DNA from: Chiridota heheva
Taxonomy: Eukaryota > Echinodermata > Holothuroidea > Apodida > Chiridotidae
DNA length: 64,000 nucleotides
NCBI GenBank assembly: GCA_020152595.1
Contig: JAIGNY010000327.1
Location: 2,840,956-2,904,955 of the forward strand
Reading direction: 5' to 3'
Within the stretch, counting starts at the first letter, position 1. Each line of letters starts with the position of its first letter. Of the stretch, positions 34,069 through 44,674 are shown in pieces. A model generated the notes under the pieces. It was not told the DNA's origin and did no database searches. It saw only the letters and a list, made by a program, of their open reading frames with translations. The position numbers and the translations under genes were made by a program.

Positions 34069-35109
34069 TTGGACATGTTTTGGTTTCAATTTCATATCTT
34101 TCTCCTAGCACTAACACTAGTGCATGGATTTATTCACCAGCAAACTACACAGACTGGACTATTGATTTCTTCACTTCAATTGAACTGGACTAATCCTCAT
34201 CATCATGGAATTAGCCTGGATTGCTCCTTTGTATTGAGTATTATTAGTGAGCCTGGACGATCACCAACAATGGAAGTGAACTTGATCAAATATAGCAGAA
34301 ATAGGCTGTTTGAACTGAGGCAAAAGCTGCACAATGTACCACCCCATGGTGTTTTGAACATGTTGAAAGATAATGGCATCCTCAGATATCGTGGCAGCAA
34401 GGGTGGTCGTAAAAGAAATCAGACAGTGGACAGTGCCCTGTGCTCTCCCATCCTTGTAAATGCCAATGTACAAACCACTTATTTAATGAACCTTTGCTTT
34501 TGGAATGCCAGATCTGTGAAAAATAAAGCCATATACCTTTCTGACTATGTCATCACAAATGATATTGGAATAATGCTGCTAGCTGAAACATGGTTAAAAG
34601 ACAATGATGATGTAATAATTGGTGAGATGACTCCTCCCGGATACAGCTACATTAATGTCCCACGCATTCATGGTAGAGGTGGGGGCGTGGGAGCTCTCAT
34701 TAAAACTGATTTACACCTTTGTCAAATTACGTCATATTCTCGTCAATTTGATACCATTGAATATTGTATCATTACAGATAAATTGAGATCTTTCAACCTA
34801 GTGGTTGTATATAAACCACCCCCTTCAACTCAAAATGGACTCACCACAAGTGCTTTCATCGGGGATTTTGAGGACATGATAGTAGATCTAAATGATATCC
34901 CCGGCCAACTTTTGATTGTTGGTGACCTGAATATCCACTTTGATATTGCCAGCCAATGTAGTGTTGCTAGAATTATCAACATCCTTGATACTAATGGACT
35001 CAAGCAATATGTATCACAGCACAAACATAAAGCAGGTCACATTACTGATGTGGTAATGGTAGGGAAAATGAATGTCTCTTACATAAACTTCACATTGATC
35101 ATGCACTGA
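34069..35109 (+). pseudogene. LINE N-terminal region and endonuclease, first part
   Basis: The start at 34069 (ATG) gives a hydrophobic N-terminus followed by YSRNRLFELRQKLHNVPPHG and GILRYRGSKGGRKRNQ, a basic block seen in L2/CR1-type LINEs. The endonuclease starts at LCFWNARSVKNK (about 34492), continues with LLAETWLK (metal-binding E), GRGGGVGALIK, VVVYKPPPS and LIVGDLNIHFD (catalytic D and N), then GHITDVV. A frame change near 35090 moves the last catalytic block into the next frame. Confidence 0.8.
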
Positions 35110-35711
35110 TGTCGGATCACTTTGCCATTCAGTTTAGTATCTGCTCCAGGCCTCCTATCATGACTAATAAACCAAAAACATTCAGAAGCTTTAAGAATAT
35201 TGATCATAATGCTCTTGCTATTGATCTTTCTTCCATAACGGATGATCAACCTACTGCTGATCTAAATGATTTAATCTTGAACTTTGATAGCTCAATCAAA
35301 ACAGTTCTTGATGTCCATGCACCTACACGAGTCAAGAAAACATCAACACGTAAGCATCCTCCCTGGTATAACGATAATGTTGCTGAAGCCAGGCGTGACA
35401 AAAGGCGGCAAGAAAAGAAATGGCGTAAAGTTTACCAACATGACCCTTCTAGTGACCCAACAGCATTAAACAATGCCAAAAATCCTGTCAAGGTAGCAGT
35501 AACTGAGGCAAAACAAAAGTGGTTCAAAGACTTATTTAAAGACTCTTCCTCTCGAAAAATGTTTCATGAAATTAACAATCTGTTAAACAAGAAGACAAAT
35601 ATGTTACCTGACACAGAATCACCATCAGAACTTGCTCAAGCTTTTAGTTCCTTCTTTGCAGACAAGACCAAGAATATCAGAAAGATAATTGATGATCATA
35701 ACTTACCTTAG
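35109..35711 (+). pseudogene. LINE endonuclease end and linker
   Basis: MSDHFAIQFSI carries the SDH motif with the catalytic histidine of the AP-type endonuclease. The linker follows with KHPPWYNDNVAEARRDKRRQ and WFKDLFKDSSSRKMFHEINN, then LAQAFSSFFADKTKNIRKII. The TAG at 35709-35711 and further stops in this frame reflect a frame change; the adjacent frame continues VQEVVSTSSIFSAFQPVS before a second change restores the original frame near 35765. Confidence 0.78.
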
Positions 35712-35762
35712 TTCAAGAGGTAGTTAGCACTTCGAGTATCTTCTCAGCATTCCAGCCTGTGA

Positions 35763-36833
35763 GTGCCGCAAGCTTGCATGGACTTGTTTAATAAGGGTAT
35801 GCCAAACAAGACTTGTTCTCAAGATCCGCTACCAACATGGTTACTCCAGCAACACCTACCTGCTCTCATGCCGTTTCTTTTAAAAACAGTAAATACCTCG
35901 CTATCTCTTGGTATTTTCCCATTGTGTCTTGGCATTGGAAAGGCAATTGTTACACCTGTTTTGAAGAAACAATCTTCAAACAAGAATGAACTCTCAAATT
36001 ACAGACCCATATCAAATATTCGTTTCTTGGGCAAAATTTCGGAAAAGGTAGTGGCCAACCAATTATCCAACTATATGGATCAGAATCAACTTCATGGTAT
36101 CTTTCAATCTGCATATAAAAAGTGTCATAACACTGAAACAGCACTTCTCTGCCTCCAAGATGATTTGTCGGCTGCGCTGGACCAGAAAAAATCAACATTT
36201 CTTTTATCTCCGGATCTCTCTTCTGCTTTTGACACGCTGGACCATACTATCCTCATTCACCGTCTTAGAGACAATCTGGGGCTTTCGGGGACCGCACTCC
36301 AGTGGTTTAAGACATACTTGGAGAACAGGAAATGGTGTGTTTCGATCAATGGTTCTGAATCAACCAGTTTAAAACTTAATTTTGGCGTACCCCAAGGGTC
36401 CGTGCTTGGCCCGCTGCTATTCACCATATACATGCAGCCAATCACTGAAATATTTGAAAGATATGGTGTAAAGTATCACATGTACGCGGACGACATTCAG
36501 GTTTATTTGACTTGCGATCCACGCTCCGAGAGGTCCATACAAGATGCCACAACCAAACTCACATATGTTATGAAAAATATAAAAACATGGATGACTATGA
36601 ATAAAATGAAACTCAATCAAGATAAGACTGAACCTTTGATAGTATCCTCACTAGCACACCAACACAGTCTGTCTGATGTTCAGATCCATCTTGATGGTGT
36701 CACTCTTAGGCCATCATCTGTTCTTAAGATTCTTGGTGTGACATTTGATATTAAACTCAGCCATGATGCGCAGATAGCCAGTATCACACGTTCACTGAGG
36801 TTTCAGTTAAGAAACCTCACACTGACAGACTGA
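35763..36833 (+). pseudogene. LINE reverse transcriptase catalytic domain
   Basis: 356 codons are open. In order: CSQDPLPTWLLQQHLPALMP, NYRPISNIRFLGKISEKVVA, QSAYKKCHNTETALLCLQDD, FLLSPDLSSAFDTLDHTILI (first catalytic D in DLSSAFD), FGVPQGSVLGPLLFTIYMQP, and YHMYADDIQVYL with the YADD catalytic pair. WMTMNKMKLNQDKTEPLIVS and LGVTFDIKLSHDAQI follow. The stop at 36833 results from a frameshift; the C-terminal part lies in another frame. The Met used as start here is internal and not the true start. Confidence 0.86.
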
Positions 36834-37351
36834 TACGTAGATATCTTGATGAAAATGCAACTCATGCAGCAATTCGGGCCCTTATTCTTTCCAGGCTGGA
36901 TTATTGTAATGCTTTACTGTATGGCACCACTACCAAAAATATTCATTCTCTTCAGCTTTTGCAAAACCAAGCAGCCAGACTTATTTTCCTGAAACCTAAA
37001 CATACCCATACATCACCTCTCTTACATGAGCTACATTGGCTACCTGTTTCACAACGCATTCAGTTTAAGACTGCTGTCCTCTGCTTCAAGTCCCTTCATA
37101 ATGACGCCCCTTCATACCTTTCTAATCTATTAAATGTCCGCTCATCATCCTATAATCTTAGATCTCAGTCCAATTCTAGTACCATTTTATGTCAGCCCCG
37201 TCCCAGAACAAATTTAGGATCAAAAGGCTTCTCATTTACCGCCCCTAAGTGCTGGAATCCCCTACCCCAACAAATTAGACTTGCCCCCTCCCTCAGTTCA
37301 TTTAAAAGGCAATTGAAAACTTATTTGTACCCCCAGCCTAGTTTTTGGTAG
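36834..37351 (+). pseudogene. LINE C-terminal region
   Basis: The reading RRYLDENATHAAIRALILSR, LDYCNALLYGTTTKNIHSLQ, LLQNQAARLIFLKPKHTHTS, PLLHELHWLPVSQRIQFK, APKCWNPLPQQIR and FKRQLKTYLYPQPSFW ends at the stop 37349-37351. These blocks parallel the C-terminus of the LINE at 31661-33355 and of the fragment at 12101. Confidence 0.82.
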
Positions 37352-37643
37352 TTTTCTTAATTTCTTTTTGCTATGTTTCTTTGTTTGTTGTAATTATTTG
37401 TGTATGTTATTTAGTCAAGCGCTTTGTCCCACATTATGTGAAAAGGCGCTATATAAACACATTTATTATTATTATTATTACTTTAAAATACCTTTTTTCT
37501 TTCAACAGTCACGTATCTTTCGTACCTGCACTAAAACTTATGGGCGTTTACATTTTCCGCTTAGATTATTCGAATTTTTATTGGCTACTGTGAAATTTTG
37601 ACTACTGGTATGATATGCATATTCAAAACTTTTGACAGCTGCC

Positions 37644-37771
37644 CAGTGGCATATGAGCCGGAGCGAATGGGGCCCGGTCACCTATGATGTATAGGTATAA
37701 TGATTTTTTTCACGAGCCCTTTTATACGGACCAATCCCCTCCCCCTCCTCCCCCCGCTACTTACACAACTG
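37644..37771. mobile_element. hAT-like MITE, 128 bases, second copy
   Basis: It begins CAGTGGCATATGAGCC and ends CTACTTACACAACTG. The interior GGGCCCGGTCACC, then TGTATAGGTATAATGATTTT, then TTCACGAGCCC parallels 27189-27309. The flanking 8-mers CAGCTGCC (37636-37643) and TCGCTGCC (37772-37779) agree at six of eight positions, again fitting a hAT-type 8-bp duplication. It sits in the loop of the inverted-repeat element. Confidence 0.75.
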
Positions 37772-38380
37772 TCGCTGCCTTTTGACATTCACCGTCGCCT
37801 TTTGTTTATAAAAGATAATATGATTTTTTTTTTTTTTAAAGGGATGGCAAATTTCAAAAGGCAGCGGCCAAAAGTTTTAGATATTCATATCTTACCAGTA
37901 GTAAAAATTTCACAGTAGCTTATGGAAATTTGAACAACCCAGAGCAGAAAATGTTAACACCCATAAGCTTTAGTGCTTATACGAATGACGTTATGTGACG
38001 CGCTTGTAAAAAGGACCCTATTTTGGGGGTATTTTAAAATACTTTATTATTTTCTGGGTCGCTCCTGGACTGACAGAGCAACAAACAGTCAGATTTATGA
38101 TGAAAGAAATAGGATGGAAGATTATAAGGAATACAGAGAAAGAATGAAAGAAAGAAAAGAATGGATTTTTTAGAAGAGAAAATTACCATCATACTCAATC
38201 ATCTACAAAAAGATATGGAAAGCAGAAATATAGCAACAAATTACCAATAGTAAAAAGTGGAAATAAACAAAGAGGAAAAATAATTTAAAATCATATAGAT
38301 AAATTTCATACCAGAACATGAGAAGATTAAAGAGAAAAAGAAAAAGATGATCATGATCATCATCACGATCAACACCACCA

Positions 38381-38450
38381 CCAGTATTCTTAGTAAACTG
38401 ATGCTCTTCATTACCAGTATCCTTAGTAAACTGATGCTATTCATTACCAG
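38381..38450. repeat. 33-base minisatellite, left part (2 units)
   Basis: Two units with the core CATTACCAGTATCCTTAG and AAACTGATGCT. It is cut at 38450 by the LTR-like insertion; the array continues at 40254. Confidence 0.9.
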
Positions 38451-40257
38451 TGTCACAGGGTGAATAAAAACCCCGGGTACGCTCCCTTCCGTGCTCTTCT
38501 TAATGCAACACAACAGCAACAAAGATAAGACAAAGGAGTTTATTTGCCTTTACTTGGCATTTAATTTAGTCGTACATCAAGTATACAAAGTGATGAATAT
38601 TTACAGAATGATGAATTATAGATAACGCAATACTAACAGATACACATGCAACACTGCCTCAATGCTACGACAATTCCGTCAAGCTAGGGAGTCCCCGCTA
38701 TGACCTGTCCACGCCGTCTGGGAGTCTGGGTTTTGCGATTATATGTCTTTATGTATGGCTTGCGGTTCTCGAATTTCCAGTGATTTCGCTTACGATGCGC
38801 TGTAAGTTTTGTTTTGTTCGCTTGACTACTTTGCTTTGCTTTGTTTTGTTTGAGTTTCGCTACGTAACAATCTGACGCTGTTTACTTGTTTCATCTACCA
38901 GTCTATTGCCGTGTGAGTTTAGCCCTGTTGTACTTCATTAAGTGCGTTGACGTTGGCTATCGGAGCAGAAACCCTATTCAATAGAAGAAATGGCGAAACA
39001 ATTGATAAATTACAGGTCCGCCACACATTTATTAACTTTATAGAGCTTGCGCAAAATATTAACATTTTACTTGACTTTTAAAACCTGGCTTCAATTACTT
39101 GTCTTAAAGCACTGAGTTTCGTTTAAATCAGTTTTTAATTGTGTACAATATTTCATTATACCGTAGTGCATATATTCTAAAGATTTAAACGCACAATATA
39201 TTTCACTATTGACTTTTACCCTCTTGGCCCACGGCGAATAACAATGATTTCTCAAGATTGGTGAGTTCATCCCATTCCGATGGAATAAATTCTTCTGACT
39301 TGTGGCTTTAACTAAGCACTTGATATATACCTAAACTGATTAAAACTGAATATTTAATCGATTCATTAACATAAGTGACCTCACGATCAATTCAATTTAC
39401 CAAGTAAATAAATACCATAACAAAGGAACGTCCTGATTGCCACTAGGTAAGTAAAATAATACTGGGCTCTCGCTTGGAATGCGCAAGGTGTTGCATGAGC
39501 TAAACACCTGATAACATTAACACATAAATACATACACATGACCTAGTTCAATAACTTCTTTACGGGTTGTTTGTATAAGGTAAAGCATTGAATTACACAA
39601 ACCTATACCCATCAGTACTTTAACCACATTTACGGAACGTTTACTCAAAGTATATCATTCCTCTATTTTCCTGATACGTATCGTTTTTATTTACCACCCC
39701 CTCCCCCACCCACCCTACAACCCTATTGCATTTGAGAGCCAAACTATCCACCCTTCACCTCTTGCTAAACATGTCGCATTAAGCGAAAACAACATTTAAA
39801 TGCTCGGCGGCTTATCTTACTGAGCCCCCGCTCTCAATTCCATGATCATAATAATAATTACATTTTACTGTAGTAATTGACCTTACGGGTAATGTTAGCG
39901 TCTAAGACCCGGCTGTTACTCTCCTCTATCCAAGTGTTGGTACGAATTTACCACTTCAACTACACGGAGGGGTTTCCTCCTAAACTGCATTTATTAAACA
40001 TTCAAAATTATCAGTAAACTGCGGGGTGGTACACTGTACCCCCTATCTGCAACGACAACCACCTTCGAAGGCTTGGTGAGCTTAAGTTGTGATTTCTGTT
40101 ACCTGGATTGTAATCTTGAAATTTCACGCTTCTCCCCAAATTCCTAGTTTTGCATATGTAATGAACGAGAAGCTTTGACCGTGCGTAACCTAGTAAAAGG
40201 GTTGACTCATTTGTGCGGAGGGTAGTATAATGAGTAAGACAAGTTGGTTGGTCTTCA
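38451..40257 (-). mobile_element. LTR-like insertion (possible solo LTR), 1807 bases
   Basis: The segment interrupts the 33-base minisatellite and begins TGTCACAGGG and ends GGTCTTCA, so it has TG...CA ends. On the minus strand it ends CACCCTGTGACA, with AATAAA (38539-38544 on plus) about 88 bases before that end, as expected for the R/U5 side of an LTR. No protein is encoded. TTACCAG stands on both sides (38444-38450 and 40258-40264), but since the target is itself a tandem repeat this cannot be taken as a sure target duplication. No partner LTR or internal retroviral genes are present. Confidence 0.5.
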
Positions 40258-40380
40258 TTACCAGTATCCTTAGTAAACTGATGCTCTTCATTACCAGTAT
40301 CCTTAGTAAACTGATGCTCTTCATTACCAGTATCCTTAGTAAACTGATGCTCCATTACCAGTATCCTTAGTAAACTGATG
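40254..40380. repeat. 33-base minisatellite, right part (about 4 units)
   Basis: Four units of the same repeat as 38381-38450. One is 30 bases because CTT is missing before CATTACC. Since 33 is a multiple of three, the minus strand is open through it (EEHQFTKDTGN per unit), which explains the frame at 40011-40466; this is not taken as a gene. Confidence 0.9.
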
Positions 40381-41535
40381 GAAAAAATCCTATACACACA
40401 AGGAATACAGAATATATTAAGAAAAAGAATCATCCAAGAAAGGGAAACTATAAACCATTTATCCACCTTACAAGCTTTAATTGACTATAATAAATATATA
40501 TCAATAATAACTTATACATCCTGCTAGCAGATGCAGAGAAGTGTTTTATAAACTTTGGTTGTTAGATGTTTGTAACAAATTATACAAAATTGGAGTACCA
40601 TGCAGCTGAAGAAGTGCACTTATCATTCAATCAATCAATCGCCATAAGCCTAGCGGCTCGTTGACGCACTCCTCAGGGTCATTGAATAGGATGTGTCTGG
40701 CTGAAGTTTTTGAAATAGAATTCTGGACCACCCTGCAGTAGCCAGATCAGATGCAGACAATCCACTTCAACTTTTTAGGCCATTCATCCACCTGGCATCA
40801 TTCGTATGAAGAAAAATGCATACGTAACGGTAGATACTCCCATTGACAGAAAAAAATACCCTGAACCACATTGTAAGACAAAGGCACTCTAATATTGGAC
40901 CAACTTTATATACCATAGAAACATAGAATAAACCAAATAGGCGAAAGATGCATTACTACTATAGGAACCTAACATTAGAATTGGAAATCTAATCTACGTT
41001 GACGATATAGCAGGAATTGGTACAACAGAAACGCTGGAAGCAACGGGTAGAAACCTGATTTTACAGAATTTTCAAATTTACATTCACAATAAAACAAAAC
41101 TTTAAAAAAACCCTGCCATACTTAAGCTGGAAAATAACAAGAAAAACGAATAATTTTCAAATATACATGTCAAAAAAGGAATAGATAGTGAAACAAAAAA
41201 CGCGAAGTAGGTAAATGGCTGAATGGTATTTCACCAAAGACCTCTACAAAAACAGGAATGAATAGAAGAAGTCACATATTGAACGTATGAATAAACCAAT
41301 AGATAAGTATGCAGACCAGAAGAAAGTCGGAAATGCAACATTACTAGTAGAAAATACTAGTAGCAGTAGCTATAATGAGAGCCTTCACATATAACATGGA
41401 AACTTGGACTAATCTATAAGTAAAGGAAGGTCAAGCTCTAGAAAATTTACAAAAAAGAATAATTTGTCGCATCTTCAGCTTAAATTGTTCAACATCTTAT
41501 AATACAAATTCTTCATCACAAAAATTCATGTTATT

Positions 41536-42060
41536 TCATTATTTACTTAACTCGAAAATAAAACAGCAAGAAAGATACTTTTTGAACAAAAAGATCAAGG
41601 TTATCCTGGATGTTGGTATCAAGAAATCCAATACATAGGAAGAAAATTTGGAATTGATATCAATAATGTTCTGAGAAAGACAAAAAGTAAATGGAAAAAA
41701 GAAGTGAAAAAGAAAATTACTGATGATATAGAGGAAATGAATCAAAGGAAGAATCAGAAAGGAAAACTCAGATTTCAACTAGAACACAGTTTTGAAAGGT
41801 ATAAATATAATGAAGAATTGAAAACAACAGCCTGGACCCTTGCTATAATCAAATTAAGACTAAATATGACTAAAGTTAAAGCCATCTACAAGAACAGCTA
41901 CCCTAATATAAATTGCGATTTTTGTGACCAGGAACATACCAAACATATTTTTAAATGTGTTTATATCAAGAACATTATTGGAATGGACACGAGCAATGTA
42001 ACCCTTTGTGATATACGACAATATGGAAAACCTAAAGAAAATAGTCTGGTACGCAGATAG
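41536..42060 (+). pseudogene. C-terminal region of the YVDD-type LINE with a Cys/His knuckle
   Basis: The frame from about 41557 reads TARKILFEQKDQGYPGCWYQ, EIQYIGRKFGIDINNVLRKT and KSKWKKEVKKKITDDIEEMN. It then reads TTAWTLAIIKLRLNMTKVKA, and ends with CDFCDQEHTKHIFKC (41914-41958), a CX2CX6HX3C cluster typical of the end of several LINE polyproteins. The upstream QKFMLFHYLLNS block (about 41520-41555) is in another frame. The stop is at 42058-42060. Confidence 0.7.
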
Positions 42061-42264
42061 AGTAAATGAAATCAAAATGAAGCTAACAAAGAACAGATGA
42101 ACTTCTCCGATATCCGTGCAGTTTAAAACAATATATACTATATTTAGCCAACAGTGTTTCGTGTTTCTGTGCTTAGTATTTTCGTCAGTGTGGACTCCAT
42201 GCTGCCATGATGAACCACATCTCTATCTCGACCTGACATGCCTGACTGCCCGAGTACTCAAAAT

Positions 42265-44380
42265 AGGTCTACCAGGGCTGGTATATGAGGTCTTTACAGG
42301 GCTGGTATATGAGGTCTTTCCAGGGCTGGTATATAAGGTCTATCAGGGCTGGTATATAAGGTTTTAACAGGGCTGGTATATAAGGTCTTCACAGGGCTGG
42401 TATATGAGGTCTTTCCAGGGCTGGTATATAAGGTCTATCAGGGCTGGTATATAAGATCTTAACAGGGCTGGTATATAAGGTCTTCACAGGGCTGGTATAT
42501 AAGGTCTATCAGGGCTGGTATATAAACAGGGCTGGTATATAAGGTCTTTACAGGGCTGGTATATAAGGTCTATCAGGGCTGGTATATAAGGTCTTCACAG
42601 GGCTGGTATATAAGGTCTTCACAGGGCTGGTATATAAGGTCTTTACAGGGCTGGTATATAAGGTCTTCACAGGGCTGGTATATAAGGTCTTCACAGGGCT
42701 GGTATATAAGGTCTTCACAGGGCTGGTATATGAGGTCTTCACAGGGCTGGTATATAAGGTCTTTACAGGGCTGGTATATAAGGTCTATCAGAGCTGGTGT
42801 ATAAGGTCTTCACAGGGCTGGTATATAAGGTTTATTAGGGCTGATATATAAGGTCTATCAGGGCTGGTATATAAAGTCTTAACAGGGCTGGTATATAAGG
42901 TCTATCGGGGCCGGCTGGTATATAAGGTCTTCACAGGGCTGGTATATAAGGTCTTAACAGGGCTGGTATATAAGATCTTCACAGGGCTGGTATATAGGGT
43001 CTTCACAGGGCTGGTATATGAGGTCTATCAGGGCTGGTATATAAGGTCTTAGCAGGGCTGGTATATAAGGTCTATCAGGGCTGGTATATAAGGTCTTCAC
43101 AGGGATGGTATATAAGGTCTTCACAGGGCTGGTATATAAGGTCTTCACAGGGCTGGTATATAAGGTCTATCAGTGCTGGTATATAAGGTTTTAACAGGGC
43201 TGGTATAAAAGGTCTTTACAGGGCTGATATATAAGGTCTATTAGGGCTGGTATATAAGGTCTATCAGGGCTGGTATATAAGGTCTATCAGGGCTGGTATA
43301 TAAGGTCTATCAGGGCTGGTATATAGGGTCTTCACAGGGCTGGTATATAAGGTCTTCACAGGGCTGGTATATAAGGTCTTCACAGGGCTGGTATATGAGG
43401 TCTTCACAGGGCTGGTATATAAGGTCTATCAGGGCTGGTATATAAGGTCTTCACAGGGCTGGTATATAAGGTCTTTACAGGGCTGGTATATAAGGTCTTT
43501 ACAGGGCTGGTATATAAGGTCTTCACAGGGCTGGTATATAAGGTCTTTACAGGGCTGGTATATAAGGTCTATCAGGGCTGGTATATAAGGTCTTCACAGG
43601 GCTGGTATATAAGGTCTTTACAGGGCTGGTATATAAGGTCTTCACAGGGTTGGTATATAAGGTCTTCACAGGGCTGGTATATAAGGTCTTTACAGGGCTG
43701 GTATATAAGGTCTTTACAGAACTGGTATATAAGGTCTTCACAGGGCTGGTATATAAGGTCTATCAGGGCTGGTATATAAGGTCTTCACAGGGCTGGTATA
43801 TAAGGTCTTTACAGGGCTGGTATATAAGGTCTATCAGGGCTGGTATATAAGGTCTTCACAGGGCTGGTATATAAGGTCTTTACAGGGCTGGTATATAAGG
43901 TCTATCAGGGCTGGTATATAAGGTCTTCACAGGGCTGGTATATAAGGTCTTTACAGGGCTGGTATATAAGGTCTTTACAGGGCTGGTATATAAGGTCTTC
44001 ACAGGGCTGGTATATAAGGTCTTTACAGGGCTGGTATATAAGGTCTTTACAGAACTGGTATATAAGGTCTTCACAGGGCTGGTATATAAGGTCTATTAGG
44101 GCTGGTATATAAGGTCTATCAGGGCTGGTATATAAGGTCTTCACAGGGCTGGTATATAAGGTCTTCACAGGGCTGGTATATAAGGTCTTCACAGGGCTGG
44201 TATATAAGGTCTTCACAGGGCTGGTATATAAGGTCTATTAGGGCTGGTATATGAGGTCTTTACAGGGCTGGTATATAAGGTCTTCACAGGGCTGGTATAT
44301 AAGGTCTTCACAGGGCTGGTATATAAGGTCTATTAGGGCTGGTATATAAGGTCTATCAGGGCTGGTATATAAGGTCTTCA
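42265..44380. repeat. Satellite C: 24/23-base tandem array (about 89 units)
   Basis: The core is GGGCTGGTATATAAGG followed by TCTTCACA or TCTTTACA (24-base unit) or TCTATCA (23-base unit). About 2.1 kb, so about 89 units by length. Each typical unit contains TATATAAG. Units are very alike, and a 333-base block is duplicated: 43547-43741 and 43880-44074 have the same unit order and share a rare TTTACAGAACTGG variant at 43716 and 44049. 24-base units keep the frame open (TLYTSPVK on minus), so several open frames are artefacts of the repeat. Array and LINE remains (to 42060) are separated by 200 bases without features. Confidence 0.96.
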
Positions 44381-44515
44381 GAAGCCATTTTTAATGGTTT
44401 TTATGAGACTTGTTTTGCCACAAAAAAATATTGATTTTTTTTTTTAATTCTTTAAAAACTGATTTGGCTATTTGCGCTTGGGATGATCTACTAAGCCCTG
44501 GCATATAAGCCTCAC
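44381..44515. other. Junction between satellite C and the 48-base repeat
   Basis: Unique sequence with T- and A-runs. At about 44495-44513 GCCCTGGCATATAAGCCTCA resembles one degenerate unit of satellite C, which suggests that the array once reached further right. Confidence 0.5.
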
Positions 44516-44674
44516 AATTAACACCCTAACTACAGTAACAACTAACGGAGCAGGAGATCAGACAATTAACACCCTGACAACAGTAACAATTAACGGAGCA
44601 GGATATCAGACAATTGACACCCTCAAAACAGTAACAATTAACGAAACAGGAGATCACACAATTAACACCCTGAA
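44516..44674. repeat. 48-base tandem repeat, three units and a partial fourth
   Basis: Units start at 44516, 44564, 44612 and 44660 with AATTAACACCCT or AATTGACACCCT and contain ACAGTAACAA and GGAGATCA or a variant. The fourth is cut after AATTAACACCCTGA, where satellite D starts. Confidence 0.92.

Larger units (their letters stand above)
33884..37481 (+). mobile_element. L2/CR1-like LINE, nearly full length, inactivated by frameshifts
   Basis: The element spans from the break in the inverted-repeat arm at 33884 to the microsatellite end after AAGGCGCTATATAAAC (37446-37481). It encodes an N-terminal basic region, AP-type endonuclease, reverse transcriptase and C-terminal region in order. The reading changes frame near 35090, 35700, 35760 and 36835, so no single protein can be made. 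The endonuclease and reverse transcriptase sequences are otherwise well preserved. It is related to, but clearly diverged from, the LINE at 31661-33355, which points in the same direction 0.6 kb upstream. Confidence 0.88.
33859..38072. mobile_element. Inverted-repeat element split by a LINE and a MITE (composite 4.2 kb)
   Basis: The left end CAGTCCGGGAGCGGCTCAG (33859-33883, going on AAAATA) is matched inversely by the right end 38048-38072 (CAGTCCAGGAGCGACCCAG in reverse complement). Inside, the left arm resumes after the LINE at 37482 (TTTAAAATACC) and runs to 37643, matching in reverse complement 37855-38040, for example CTACTGTGAAATTTT on one side and AAAAATTTCACAGTAG on the other. The loop holds the MITE at 37644-37771. 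A 10-base direct repeat ACAAACAGTC occurs at 33854-33863 and 38081-38090, but the exact target duplication is not resolved. Confidence 0.65.
38091..42060 (+). mobile_element. Decayed LINE with YVDD active site, split by minisatellite and LTR-like insertion
   Basis: Fragments in order: DERNRMEDYKEYRERMKERK (about 38098), then after the minisatellite and insertion, KILYTQGIQNILRKRIIQER (40384), QALIDYNKYISIITY (40471), then YVTVDTPIDRKKYPE (about 40819), then IRIGNLIYVDDIAGIGTTET at 40974-41033 with the YVDD catalytic motif (40995-41006). The C-terminal part is at 41536-42060. These blocks belong to a LINE type different from the L2/CR1-like elements. Numerous stops and frame changes show that it is the oldest layer here. 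The clade was not assigned. Confidence 0.72.

Noticed and set aside
40011..40466. Minus-strand frame of 151 codons with EEHQFTKDTGN repeats
   Set aside because: Open because the minisatellite period is 33 bases; the rest falls in the LTR-like insertion and has no motif.
42548..44216. Several open frames with KTLYTSPV or GLVYKVFT repeats
   Set aside because: They are translations of the 24-base satellite unit (8 codons). The 23-base units break the frames, and no start context or non-repeat sequence supports a gene.
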